This document shows positions 47,867 to 59,132 of a stretch of DNA of 64,000 bases, piece after piece (within the stretch, counting starts at the first letter, position 1; each line of letters opens with the position of its first letter). The notes beneath the pieces were generated by a model. It was given only the letters and a program-made list of their open reading frames with translations. It was not told where the DNA came from and did no database searches. The position numbers were made by a program, and so were the translations under genes. The stretch comes from Papio anubis (lineage: Eukaryota > Chordata > Mammalia > Primates > Cercopithecidae): the NCBI RefSeq assembly GCF_008728515.1, contig NC_044981.1:111529702-111593701 (forward strand). Direction: 5' to 3'.

Positions 47867-48784
47867 CTAAAGAAAAACAAAAAACCAAAATAAAAATAGT
47901 TTTGTGAAAATGAGACACAACAAAGGAAGCTTTATATAAAAAGTGGATTCATGAAAATGCATCTGTTAAAGTTTGCTGTTGTTGTTTTGCTCCTTGTTGA
48001 AGACTTGGTGTAAAGCATAATAAAAAGCCTATTTTTTTCTTTTCATCACATGTATAAAGCTCAAAAAAAAAAAATTAAAAGGGTTGGCTGAATTTTTTTA
48101 GTGACTTCTCTGCCTTTCTATGGCTCTACTCTGTGCCAGAAAAAGACAAAACAGAACAAAACCAAAGCTCAACAGCTATTAACGTTTACATAGACAAAGG
48201 ATACTTCTCTGTCAACAAGCATACTTTAAGCCAACACACTGCCAGTTTTCATGAAGGATAGGAAACACGAATCTGAAGCCTTCCAACCTGGCCCAGCTAA
48301 GCTTGTGTGCTTCAAACACAATGTGTTCAACACAGCTCACTAATCATGACGTCCAAGCGGTCACAGAGGCCCTCGGGTTATCTGGACCTCAATGACACAT
48401 AAGAAGCCTTTCCAAAGGCTTGTGCTAGAAAAATTCTTAGCATGCACAGCTCCTTTTATGGGAAACACTAAAATAATTCACTATTTAGGAAAAAGACCAA
48501 GCTACATTTTGGGGAAGCTAATGAATGTCTGGGTGTGTTTCTAAATAAGCAATGCTTTGTCCTCTCTGTCTATTTCATGCCAGGAGATAAGATCCTGATT
48601 CATCTCACTTAACAAAAATATTTGCTCATAAGTGAGAAGATACTTATCTTTGCCTATAGATGTCACTCAGAGGCTCTGAGGAAGGGTTGGTTTACCTTTT
48701 TTTTTTTTCATTGCCTAGCAAAAATCACTACCTGTTCAGGGGCAGGGGAAACCATTTGAGGTACAAAATCAGAAAGAAAGCTTT

Positions 48785-48935
48785 GTTTCATTCATTTGGC
48801 ATTCTTTCATTCATTCAACAAATGGTTTGAGTACCTACTCTGTATCAGTTCTAAGTAAAGGAAATACAGCTATAAACAAAACTGTCCTCATGGATCTTAT
48901 ACTCTAGTGGAGAAGGGAAGTTCCTCCCTTCCAAA
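48785..48935 (-). mobile_element. L2 3' end
   Basis: TCATTCATTCAACAAATGG, GAGTACCTACTCTGTATCAG and CTCATGGATCTTATACTCTA are the antisense L2 terminus. Confidence 0.8.
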
Positions 48936-49289
48936 TTGTAATAATAATAATAAAATCACTGGAAAGAATAAAGGATATGCAGAAAAATAAAGGTTCAGTG
49001 GGGTAAAAGGCTAACAGAGTAATGGGTGGAGGGGTGGTCAGAGGCCACAATATCCAAGCAGAGACCAGAATGAAGTGAGGAAACTATTGTCACCTGTACC
49101 AAGCATTTGGTAGAAGCAATAAATGTCAATACAAATCTTAATTAATACATTGAGGTACTTATTCTTTTTCAATATAATACCATACAAATTCACTCTATTA
49201 GAATTTTCCCAAAGAAAAACAGGGAATAAATGATTCCTTGTCGAAAAATAAGTCAAGGTGAAGGTGCTAAGAACACACATTGTGGAAAG

Positions 49290-50515
49290 AGAGATTCTTC
49301 AATAAATAGCGCTGGGAAAACTGGATATACACACACAGAAGAATGAAACTAGGCCCTCGTTGCTCACCTTCTACAAAAATCAACTTAAAATGAATTAAAG
49401 ACTTAATATAAGCTCTCAAACAATAAAACTTCTAGAAGAAAACATAGAGGAAATGCTTCATGACATTGGTCTGGACAAAGTTTTTTTGGATAGGACCTCA
49501 ACAAAATAGGCAATGAAAGCAAAAATACACAACTGGGATTAAATCAAACTGAAAACATTCATGGGAAAAGATGTGAACAGCCATCTCCCAAAGGACATAC
49601 AAATGGCCTGCAGGTATATGACAAAACACTCAACACCACCAATTATCAGGGAAACGCAAATCAAAACCACAATGAGATATCAAGCTAGAATGGCTATTAT
49701 CAAAAATCACAATAACAAATGCTGGCGAGGATATGTGGAAAGGGGAGCCCTTATACACTGTTGGTGGGAATGCAGATTAATACAGCCATTAGAGAAAATC
49801 GTATGAAGATTCCTCACAAAATTTTAAAAAAACTACCATATGACCCAGCCATTCCCACCACTAGGTATATATGCACGGGAACTGAAACGACTATGCTGAG
49901 AAGCCGTCTGCATTCCCGTGTTTATTACAGCACTATTCACAGTAGTCAAGAGATGGAACCAATCCAAGTACCCATTAATGGAGGACAAAGAAAGTGTGGT
50001 TTGTATACACAATGGAATATCATTCAACCATAAAAAGGAACGAAATCCTGTCATTTGTGGCAACATGAATGAACCTGGAGGACATAACATGAAATGAAAT
50101 AAGCCAGGTGCAGAAAGGCAAATACCATAGGCTGTCACTTGCATGTGTAATCTAGGAAAGTTGATCTCATAGAAATAGAGAACAGAATGGAGGTTACCAG
50201 AGGCTGGAGAGGGATGGAGGAGGAGAAATGGGGAGAGGTTGGTCAATCAGTAGGTACAAAGTTACACTTAGATAGGAGGAATAAATTCTAGTGTTCTATT
50301 AATAGTAGGGTGACTATAGCTAATGACAATGTATTGTATATTTTAAGACAGCTAGAAAAGATCTTGAAAGCTATCACCACAAAGAAATGATAAAGGTTCT
50401 AGGTGATGAATGTAACTAACCTGATTTAATCATTATACAACATACCCAAGTACTGAAACATCACATGTACCCCTCACGCATGCACAATTATTATGTGTCA
50501 ATTATAAACAACAAC
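49290..50515 (+). mobile_element. L1 ORF2 end and 3' region
   Basis: AGAGATTCTTCAATAAATAG, ACAGCCATCTCCCAAAGGAC, CAATGAGATATCAAGCTAGA and TGACCCAGCCATTCCCACC follow the L1 ORF2 C-terminal order. The fragment ends in a degenerate A-rich tail. Frames are broken. Confidence 0.88.
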
Positions 50516-50549
50516 ATTGAAAATCAAGGGCTATCAATACCAGTGGCAA

Positions 50550-50866
50550 GGCCAGATGAGGTGGCTCATGCCTGTAATCCCAGCGCTTTGGGAGGCCAGG
50601 GAGGGCAGATCACCTGAGGTCAGCAGCTCAAGAACAGCCTGGCCAACATAGTAAAACTCCGTCTCCACAAAAATGCAAAAATTAGCCAGGCATAATGGCA
50701 GGTGCCTGTAATCCCAGCTACTTTGGGAGGCTGAACGGGGAGGAGAATCACTTGAACATGGGAGGTGGAAGTTGCAGTGAGCGGAGATCGCGCCATTGTA
50801 CTCCAGCCTGGGTGACAGACTGAGACTCCGTCTCAAAACAAACAAACAAACAACAACAGCAAAACA
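50550..50866 (+). mobile_element. Alu with target-site duplication
   Basis: ACCAGTGGCAA on both sides, CAAA-rich tail. Confidence 0.93.
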
Positions 50867-50904
50867 AACCAGTGGCAAAACAACCTAAAGAAAAGCAAAT
50901 TGCA

Positions 50905-51197
50905 GCTGGGCGCGGCGGCTCATGCCTGTAATCCCAGCACTTTGAGAGGCAGAGGCAGGCCATCACCTGAGGTCAGGAGTTCAAGACAGCCTGGTCAACA
51001 TGGGGAAACCCCGTCTCTACTAAAAATACAAAGAATTAGCCAGGCATGGTGGCAGGTGCCTGTAATCCCAGCTACTTGGGAGGCTAAGGCAGGAGAATGA
51101 CTTGAACCTGAGAGGTAGAGGTTGCAGCGAGCCAAGATTACACCACTGCACTCCAGCCTGACAGAGCGAGAATCCATCTCAAAAAAAAAAAAGAAAG
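50905..51197 (+). mobile_element. Alu with target-site duplication
   Basis: AAAGAAAAGCAAATT flanks both ends. Confidence 0.93.
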
Positions 51198-51931
51198 AAA
51201 GAAAAGCAAATTCCACTGCAGACAGTGGATATCCTGCAAATGAACAACAACCTCCTTTGCATGCTGTCACTGCTGGTATCACAGGTATTTGTTACATATT
51301 TAACACTTCATACTTGTACCATGCTACAATGACAAGTGTGGCAAACACTTATCGCCCAATATACAGTTTCCTTTCTCTCTTCTTAATAAACTCTTGATTT
51401 TCAGCTTGCTAATAAATGATCTAAGGCTTCCTGGTATAAAAACTACACTTCCCAGCCTCCCTTGCAGTTGGTCAGGCAACTAGGTAGAGGACAACTGAAT
51501 GGATGTAGAACTGTGACTTTCAGGAAATGTCTTTAAAAACAGCAGGGGCCTGTCTTTGTCCTTCCTTTTTCTTGTTGGTGACAGTGAACTTTACCTGAGC
51601 CCTGTGATCCTGGAAAAGAGGGAAGGTTAACAAATCCCCTTACCCTCTGTGTACTGCAAAGAACTGCCCTTCCCCATAGGACTCAGATGCCCCCTTGTTT
51701 ACATAGTACAAGGCCAGATACAAACTCTACAAATTCCCATTCTTTGTCTCAAAAATGACTAGCACACCTGCTGGGCCTCACTGATCAATCAGAACAAAGT
51801 GCTTGTTAACCAAACCACAAAGGTGGCAAAGCAGACGGACAGGAGCCCAAGCTCCTACGACTTGGTGATGTCATCAACCAGGGACTGCCTACTTCCAAAC
51901 TTTATTCATGTCCCAGAAAAATACACTTCTA

Positions 51932-52365
51932 GGCTGGGCACAGTAGCTCACACCTGTAATCCCAATACTTTGGGAGGCCGAGGCGGGTGGATCACCTGAG
52001 GTCAGGAGTTCAAGACCAGCCTGGCCAAAATGGTAAAACCCCGTCTCTACTAAAAATACAAAATTTAGCTGGGCACGGTGGCTCACACCCGTAATCCCAA
52101 CATTTTGGGAGGCCGAGGTGGGTGGATCACCCGAGGTCAGGAGTTCAAGACCAGCCTGGCCAAAATGGTGAAACCCCATCTCTACTAAAAATACAAAAAT
52201 TAGTCAGGCGTGGTGGCACGCACCTGTAACCCCAGCTACTCAGGGGGCTGAGGCAGGAGAATCGCTTGAACCTGGGAGGCAGAGGTTGTAGTGAGCCGAG
52301 ATGGCACCATGGCACTCCAGCCTAAGCAACAAGAGTGAAACTCCATCTCAAAAAAAAAGAAAAAG
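51932..52365 (+). mobile_element. Trimeric Alu (left-left-right)
   Basis: The left monomer is present twice with a 135-bp period (51933-52067, 52068-52202), followed by one right monomer and an A tail. Both left copies share the variants CCAAAATGG and CCCAA. Confidence 0.93.
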
Positions 52366-52791
52366 AGAGCGAGAGAAATAAACTTGTATGTTATTTAAGA
52401 TGCCATTATTTGAGGTTTTCTATCACATGAAGCTAATAGGAAGAAAAGCTAACCACAGAAGGGCTAGGCCCTGGCACAGGGATCTGTGGCCCGAGGCCTA
52501 GTTTCCTTGCCTCAGTCTGACAATTTCCACTAGATGATGCTGCCACAGCAGCTGAAGAAACACAACTGAACTCAACAAGTCGCAGCTCAAGTCTTCGGTA
52601 GAGACATACAAATGACAAGGAACAAGGATATCATGAAGCATTTACCCTAGAGAAAAAAAGTGAACTCTTCCCTCTAATTCAGCCACAAGCAAAGGTTAGA
52701 TCTGTCCCAGCTACCACTAAGAGATGCCAATGGGCCTATCAAGTCTTAAGAGGAAAGAAGCAGCAAGAGTTTAGAGCTCTGCCATTCTTAC

Positions 52792-52845
52792 CTCGGCTTC
52801 ACTGCTATCTGGAGGGAGGCAAATGTGAGTGATGTTCAGACCAGT
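52792..52845 (-). CDS. MTHFD1L: MTHFD1L exon 4
   Basis: 54 bp, phase 0 at both ends, 18 codons: TGLNITHICLPPDSSEAE. The acceptor is GACTG-rich with TTTTTCAG|ACTGG and the donor is GAG|GTAAGA. It aligns with the strand-helix segment EIGIKATHIKLPRTTTESE of MTHFD1. The first residue is Thr (ACT), where I remember Ala in human. Only 88 bp of intron separate it from exon 3. Being symmetric, this exon can be skipped singly or with exon 3 without a frameshift. Confidence 0.95.
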
Positions 52846-52933
52846 CTGAAAAAGGAACACAAGGTTATTCGTCACTATAAGAGAATGTATTGTTAAAAGT
52901 TATAATGAGTTTTTAAAAAGCAACAGTCCTCAC
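52846..52933 (-). other. Intron 3, 88 bp
   Basis: A minimal-size intron between two symmetric exons, with GTGAGG donor and TTTTTCAG acceptor. Confidence 0.93.
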
Positions 52934-52984
52934 CTCCTCAGCCAAATTCTGGTTGATTTCCTGCATCAAGTTGTCGTCACCTGC
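52934..52984 (-). CDS. MTHFD1L: MTHFD1L exon 3: catalytic-site helix, YxxxK motif lost
   Basis: 51 bp, phase 0 at both ends, 17 codons: AGDDNLMQEINQNLAEE. The acceptor is TCCTAAG|GCAGGT. An alternative AG three bases later would remove the Ala and keep the frame, a NAGNAG-like arrangement. The donor is GAG|GTGAGG. In active dehydrogenase/cyclohydrolases this helix carries the catalytic Tyr and Lys (YINVK in MTHFD1). Here the aligned positions are Met and Asn (MQEIN), so the cyclohydrolase/dehydrogenase chemistry is not expected. This agrees with the known monofunctional nature of MTHFD1L. The exon is symmetric, so skipping it would keep the frame. Confidence 0.95.
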
Positions 52985-54454
52985 CTTAGGAGAGTAAAAA
53001 CAACATAACAACATAAAAATAGCTTGAAAAGGCACAAAAGATAATCCAGAGATGAATTTTGTGATTACAGATGATCTAATTACAAAGATAATAAGGAAAG
53101 TGCAGAAAAACAATCTTGCTGCTTATAAAAAGGGACTTGTGGCCAGTATTTAACAGAGTAATTCTTCAGGCCTTCAAATTATATCACTTTTTTAAGGAAA
53201 ATAATATCCCTCCTATTAGAAGACATACATAGTCACATAGCCAGCTTCCCTCTCTAAAAATGAGGATGCTGACTGGGCACAGTGGCTCATGTCTGTAATC
53301 CCAGCACTTTGGGAGGCTGAGGCTGTGGATTGCTTGAGCCCAGGAGTTCGAGACCAGCCTGGGCAACATGCTGAAACCCCATCTCTACAAAAAATACAAA
53401 AATTAGCCGGGTGTGATGGTGCATGCCTGCAGTCCTAGCTACTCAGGAGGCTGAGGTGGGAGGATTGCTTAAGCCCAGGAGGTCAAGGCTGTGGTGAGCC
53501 AAGATTATGCCACTGCACTCTAGCCCAGGCAACAGAGCAAGACCCCATCACAAAAAGAAGCCAAAAAATGGGAACACCAAAGGTAGGAGTTGAAATGGTT
53601 TGCCTTTGGATGGAAAGGCAGGGAGTCAGCAGATTCCCAGGAGGCCCGAGTCCTAATCTAATTTTCTTTCTATTGTTCTAACTTGCCTTTCTTTGTAATG
53701 AGATGTGGATACAGATCCCAGAGAATGTAAGTAACTTGAGCACAGCTCTGTCATCCTGAAATACGCAGCATGGCAGCACGATGGAACCAGAGGCTGCTAT
53801 TTTGATACCCTAAGTGCGTGCCAAGCCCCGCGGTAGCAGCCCAACTGTCGGGCTGTGTTTGCTTCCAGGCTTGGCTCACCTCATTATTTCTCGGCACCTG
53901 CCATCACACAAGTGTGCCAATCAGGATGGCAACTGGGGCCAACTGTGGCTCAGAACCAGGGACTGCAGCCAAAAGAAGTATGTGGAATGCAAAGTCCTTT
54001 TGACAGGGTAATGACTTTTGTCCCATTAAGTTTACGGCAGGTTTTAAAAGATAGAGTAAAAAGATTACCAAATACTCATGTTTCATCTAGCATCTGCCTC
54101 CACTGAAACAAACTGGGACTTTTTCCCCCAGCACCTTCAAATCACATTTGGTAAGCATTTGTGAGCACACATGGACCACGATATATCCTGTGTAATGCAA
54201 TGCATGTAAGTACCTATCTCCTAGACCTCTGAAAGCTACTCATATCTCAGAGAGGAAAGTCACACAAGAAGACACTCTGAAGCAGAGCAGTACTTCACCC
54301 ACGACCCCAAAGAAGCAAAAGACCAAAGAAAACAGCATTGCCAACTGAGCCCTCTCCTCTTTGGCAAGAAATGCAGGTGTTCTTTTGCATACAATCATTT
54401 TCTAAATTGAAAGGCATCCTAAAATAGTAGGACTGAACTTTGTTCTCAGCTTAC
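52985..54454 (-). other. Intron 2
   Basis: 1470 bp. One Alu at 53271-53558. The remainder, including 53560-54450, is unique-looking with no exon signature found. Confidence 0.85.
53271..53558 (+). mobile_element. AluJ-type
   Basis: Full-length. Confidence 0.92.
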
Positions 54455-54539
54455 CTGGATAATTGCAAGAACCGGCTTGAAGGCAGGGTTTTTTTCTTGC
54501 AGTAAACTTAGAACTTCTTTTGAATTCTGAATGACTTCT
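54455..54539 (-). CDS. MTHFD1L: MTHFD1L exon 2: start of degenerate dehydrogenase/cyclohydrolase domain
   Basis: 85 bp. The acceptor reads TTTCTCAATGTAG and the donor CAG|GTAAGC. The first base completes an Arg codon begun in exon 1, then 28 codons follow: EVIQNSKEVLSLLQ, then EKNPAFKPVLAIIQ, ending in phase 0. FKPVLAIIQ corresponds to the first beta strand of the folate dehydrogenase/cyclohydrolase fold (FTPRLAILQVG in MTHFD1). In human this segment follows directly on the Gly-rich mitochondrial targeting region of exon 1, roughly residues 77-104 by my count. A second AG two bases inside the exon would break the frame, so the upstream AG was chosen. Residue-level match to the human sequence as I recall it is complete. 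Confidence 0.95.
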
Positions 54540-55286
54540 CTACATTGAGAAAGAAAAATAACATTGTGATTTCTTGGTTAATGAGTAGAAAGGACTAACA
54601 CGACACAGTTTCTCAGAAAGTTCGTTCCTGCAAGAGAAAATAACTAGACCACAGAAGGACACACTCCAAGTGTACAGTATGGAGTGGGCAGGCAGCATAA
54701 CAATGAAATCAAGACACTAACTCAAGGTAAAATGTGGCAATCCAGTTTTTAAACTATGCAGAGGGAAACAAACCAGATGTTTACAATAATTTTCTAGGGG
54801 TGAATTTTTCTCTTGTATTTTAAAAGTTTACTATAATAAAAACTTTGGGTTTCTACTTTAAATAATCCCTCTCCTCCACCATACTCCGCTGCCATCCTCC
54901 CAAAACCCTGAGTATGGGTCCATGGGGAAAGCAAATAAAGTGGGAAGAGGGAAGTGAAGACAGGGTAGATTAGCGGGGTGAAGACAGGGGGCTTGCTGTT
55001 GGACAAAAAGTGTGGAGCCAGGATAAGATCCAGGTCCTGGAATTTAAAGAAGGAATTAGGTAAGGAAGGAAATGAAGGAGAGGAAAGTTCCAGAAACACT
55101 GAAGATCCACTTTGGTAACACTATTAAAGCCTCCTAGGGAGAGAGAGAGAGCTTCTCAGTCCTCTGAGAATCCACAACATAGTCTGCACCTGTACCTCCC
55201 AAATGCCCAGCAGCAGCCACCTTCACCTCCCACCTCTGAGGAAGGTGCCAGCCTGGGGTGAGCAGGCCTAGGTAAAAGTGATAGAA

Positions 55287-55586
55287 GGCCTGGCATGATG
55301 GCATGCACCTGTAGTCCCAGGACTTTGAGAGGCCAAGGCAGGAGGACTGCTTGAGGCCAGGAGTTTGAGACCAGCCTGGGTAACATAACAAGATCCCATC
55401 TCTATAAAAAATTTAGCTGGGCGTGGTGGCACATGCCTGTGGTCCCAGATACTTGGGAGGCTGAAGCTGGAGGACTGCTTGAGCCCATGAGTTTGAGGCT
55501 ATAGTAAGCTATGACTGTACCACTGCACTCCAGCCTGGGTGGCAGAGCAAGACTCAATTTCTTCTTTAAAAAAAAAAAAAAAAAAA
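55287..55586 (+). mobile_element. AluJ-type
   Basis: Full-length. Its A tail abuts the next Alu. Confidence 0.92.
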
Positions 55587-55889
55587 GGGCCAGGTGCAGT
55601 GGCTTACGCCTGTAATCCCAGCACTTTAGGAGGCCAAGGCGGGCAGACACAAGGTCAGGAGTTTGAGACCACCCTGGCCAATATGGGGAAACCCCATCTT
55701 ATCAGAAATACAAAACTTAGCTGGGCATGGTGGCAGGCACCTGTAATCCCAGCTACTTGAGAGGCTGAGGCAGCAGAATCGCTTGAACCTGGCAGGCAGA
55801 GGTTGTAGTGAGCCGAGATCATGCCACTGCACTCCAGCCTGGGCAACAGAGCAAGACTCCATCTCAAAAAAAAAAAGAAAGAAAGAAAG
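55587..55889 (+). mobile_element. Alu
   Basis: Inserted at the tail of the previous Alu. GAAA-repeat tail. Confidence 0.93.
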
Positions 55890-56639
55890 TGTTAGGAGCT
55901 CAGCTCTTTCTGGAATCTTCTGGGATGAGCGACTGCAGAGGTTAACTTCACCACCACCCTGTGATATGTTCTCAGCAGCACATGAGCACTGGGAGCTGGC
56001 TTTTTCCCCTCTCACAATAGACCAAAGGTGCAGCCACAGCAGCCCCCAGGCTTCAGTGCTAAGATCACCCTTACATTTTGTTTTCAGTCTCCGACAGGGT
56101 CTTTCACCGCACCTAACAGAAATGCAGGGCGAAGAAGTTCCAGGCAATGCCATCAACAGTACATTGCCAAGAGCAGAAAGGCATTGGGAAGCTTCCCCCA
56201 GTTTTCAGAGAGACACAGCTGACAAATGGAACCGGAGGCACTGCAGTTCCCAGACGGGGGGCTTTAGGGGAGAGAGCTGCTCAGACTCACAACCAGGACC
56301 AGCCTTTCTACTGCCAGCTGGGTTGGAACAGATGGACTGGGTGCAGGCAACTGTCTATAACCTGGGAACATTTCAGTTAGTTTTGTTTGGAAACACTTGG
56401 GATAAAGCTACTTCATTCCCAGGGAATTAATTGTATTATTGTGCTGAATACATGTGACCATATGGGAAAGTTTACAAATCACCTTATAAATAAGCACTAA
56501 AATCCATCCATCCAATAATGGGTTACTGAGGCCCATATGCCATGCTCTTCCCAGCCTGTTGTGACTGTTAATTTGGCTATGCCAGGTTCTTATTTTTGTC
56601 TGGGTCCAGGAAAGCACTGGAGTGTGGGTCCCAAGCGGC

Positions 56640-57090
56640 TCATGGTATAAGGATCACTGGAGAGTTTGGTAAAAATAAAGGTTCCAGGCCAGGTACAGCA
56701 GCTCACACCTATAATCCCAGCACTTTGGGAGGTCAAGGTGAATGGATTGCTTGAGGTCAGGAGTTCAAGACCATCCTGGCCAACATGGTGAAACCCTGTC
56801 TCTAGTAAAATACAAAAATTAGCCAGCCATGGTGGTGCACGCCTGTAATCCCAGCTACTCAGGAGGCTAAGGCAGGAGAATCACTTGAAGCCGGGAGGTG
56901 GAGGCTGCAGTGAGCCAAGATGGCGCCACTGCACTCTAGCTGGGTGACAGAGCGAGACTCTGTCTCAAAAAAAATAAAGGTTCTGGTGTTTCACCCCAGA
57001 AAGACTGATTCAACGTGTGTCAGTGGAGCCCAGAAATGCGCATTTTTAATAGAGTTCAGGTAGTTCTGAGACACTAAGTGGAAATACAGC
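56640..57090 (+). mobile_element. MER5A-like DNA transposon split by an Alu
   Basis: CATTTTTAATAGAGTTCAGG and GTGGAGCCCAGAAATGCG resemble MER5A. An Alu lies inside. Confidence 0.5.
56685..56969 (+). mobile_element. Alu with target-site duplication
   Basis: AAAAATAAAGGTTC on both sides. Confidence 0.94.
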
Positions 57091-57109
57091 CCAGGACTGG
57101 TACTGGGCA

Positions 57110-57195
57110 TTTCGTTTACTAGCGTGGGCAATAGTTTCTAAGAGCCTCAGTTTCCTCATCTGCAAAACAGGTATACTACAGTGGCTCTTTCCCTT
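57110..57195 (+). mobile_element. MIR-like SINE
   Basis: AAGAGCCTCAGTTTCCTCAT and CTGCAAAACAGG fit the MIR core. Confidence 0.6.
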
Positions 57196-57340
57196 TTTTC
57201 TTATAAATGTACATGTTTGTTTTTTTCTGTGCCCCAAAGCTACCCTTAAACACTAAAAACATTCATACTAACAGCAATAATTTTCTCAGAAACATTCATA
57301 GTCTTGATCCATTCATAGTTGATGAAAGGAACACTTCTTT

Positions 57341-57606
57341 TTATATTTCTGAGACAGTCTCACTCTGTCGCCAGGCTGGAGTGCAGTGCTGCTGCTCACT
57401 GCAACCTCCGCCTCCCAGGTTCAAGCAATTCTCCTGCCTCAGTCTCCCGAGTAGCTGGGACTACAGGCACACGCCACCATGTATTTTTAGTAGAGACAGG
57501 ATTTCAACATGTTGGCCAGGGTGGTCTCGATCTCTTGACCTTGTGATCCACCCACCTCAGCCTCCCAAAGTGCTGGAATTACCGCGGTGAGTCACCTCAC
57601 CGGGCT
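57341..57606 (-). mobile_element. Alu with target-site duplication
   Basis: GAAAGGAACACTTCT on both sides. Small internal deletions. Confidence 0.93.
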
Positions 57607-57679
57607 GAAAGGAACACTTCTATAGGTAAGTTGGCAATCATCAAAAAGTAATTAGACTTTTAAAATAGTTGGGGGTGGA

Positions 57680-57820
57680 GGCTGGGTGCAGTGGCTCATG
57701 CCAGTAATCCTAGCACTTTGGGAGGCTGAGGTGAGAGGATCACTTGAGCTCAGGAGTTCAAGGCCAGCCTGGGCAAGAGAGCAAGACCTGGTCTCTACCA
57801 AAAAAAAAAAAAAAAAAAAA
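57680..57820 (+). mobile_element. Alu left monomer (FLAM-like) with A tail
   Basis: Monomer ending in a 21-A run, with GTTGGGGGTGGA/GTTAGGGGGTGGA flanks, so it was retroposed as a monomer or formed from one. Confidence 0.85.
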
Positions 57821-58231
57821 GGCGTTAGGGGGTGGATGTGGATAAAAAAAAAGTATAGGCATACATCATTTTTTGTGCTTTGCTTTATTGCAATTTACAG
57901 ATATTGTGTTTTTCTACAAATTGAAAGTTTGTGGCAACCTGTGTTTTAAGTCTACGGGAATCATTTTTCCAATGGCATCTGCTCACTTTGTTCACATTTT
58001 GATAATTCTTGCTTTCAAACTTTTTCATTTTTAGTATGTTTGTTTCGGTGATGTGTGACTGACGATCTTTGATGTTACTATTGTAATTGTGTTGGCTGAA
58101 ACGTGGCCATGATGGTTCATGATAGTGTGTGTTCTGACTGCTTCACTGGACTAGCTGTTTCCCCTTCTCTCTTCCTCTCCTCTGGCCTCCCTATTCTCTG
58201 AGAAACAGTATTGGAATTAGGACAATTAGTA

Positions 58232-58466
58232 ACTACAATGGCCTCTAAGTGTTCAAGTGAAGAGTCGCAGGTCTCTCACTTTAAATAAAAACCTAGAAAT
58301 AATTAAACTTAGTGAGGAGGGCGTGTTGAAAACCAAGACAGGTCAAAAGCTAGGCCTCTTGTGCCAAACAGTTAGCCAAGCTGTGAATGCGAAAGAAAAG
58401 CTATTGAAAAAATTTAAAACTGCTACTCCCGTGGACACACAAATGATAAGAAAACAGCCTTATTAG
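58232..58466 (+). pseudogene. Tigger transposase remnant (pogo/CENP-B-like N-terminus)
   Basis: The frame from 58257 reads KSRRSLTLNKNLEIIKLSEE then GVLKTKTGQKLGLLCQTVSQ, the N-terminal CENP-B-type helix-turn-helix. The ATGGCCTCTAAG start at 58238 is in another frame, so a small deletion disables it. An Alu follows directly and the catalytic DDE region is missing. Not functional. Confidence 0.85.
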
Positions 58467-58803
58467 GCCGGGCCGCAGTGGCTCACGCCTGTAATCCCAG
58501 CACTTTGGGAGGCCAAGGCGGGCGGATCACAAGGTCAGGAGTTGGAGACCAACCTGGCCAACATGGTGAAACCCCGTGTCTACTAAAAATAAAAAAATTA
58601 GCAGGGCATGGTGGTACACGTCTATAATCCTAGCTACTCGGGAGGCTGAAGCAGGAAAGTTTATTGAACCTGGGAGGCAGAGGTTGCAGTGAGTGGAGAT
58701 CACACCACTGCACTCCAGCCTGGGTGGAAGAGTGAGACTCTATCTCAAAAAATAAAATAAAATAAATAAAATAAAATAAAATAAATAAAATAAAATAAAA
58801 TAA
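58466..58803 (+). mobile_element. Alu with long AAAAT/AATAA tail
   Basis: Full-length, with a 55-bp microsatellite tail of AAAAT and AATAA units. Confidence 0.93.
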
Positions 58804-58833
58804 CAACAAAGGATTTATAAGATTACAGTAGTT

Positions 58834-59132
58834 AGGCCAGGTGCGGTGGCTCACACCTGTAATCCCAGCAATTTGGGAGGCTGAAGAGGACAGATCACGA
58901 GGTCAGGAATGCTAGACCAGCCTGGCCAATATGGTGAAACCCCATCTCTACTAAAACTACAAAAATTAGCCAGGGGTGATGGCATGCACCTATAGTCCCA
59001 GCTGCTCAGGAGGCTGAGGCAGGAGAATCACTTGAACTCGAGAGGCAGAGGTTGCAGTGAGCCGCAATCGCAGCACTGCAACCACCCTGGGCGACAGAGC
59101 AAGACTCCATCTCAAAAAAAAAAAAAAAAAAA
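58834..59132 (+). mobile_element. Alu with target-site duplication
   Basis: AAGATTACAGTAGTT on both sides, perfect. Confidence 0.95.

Larger units (their letters stand above)
47867..52791 (-). other. Intron 4
   Basis: 4.9 kb. Contains an L2 piece near 48785-48935, a plus-strand L1 at 49290-50515, two Alus, a trimeric Alu, and unclassified sequence at 47870-48780, 51210-51930 and 52380-52790. Confidence 0.85.

Noticed and set aside
49561..50246. Open frames in the L1 fragment as a reverse transcriptase gene
   Set aside because: They cover only the C-terminal end of ORF2 with frameshifts; a dead 5'-truncated copy.
55783..56430. 215-residue plus-strand open frame
   Set aside because: Starts in an Alu right arm, runs into unique sequence with no recognisable domain and lies antisense within intron 1. 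The opposite strand is also open (55626-56156), which indicates chance.
58741..58803. Regular AAAAT/AATAA units as a CRISPR-like array
   Set aside because: It is the microsatellite tail of an Alu, with no spacers.
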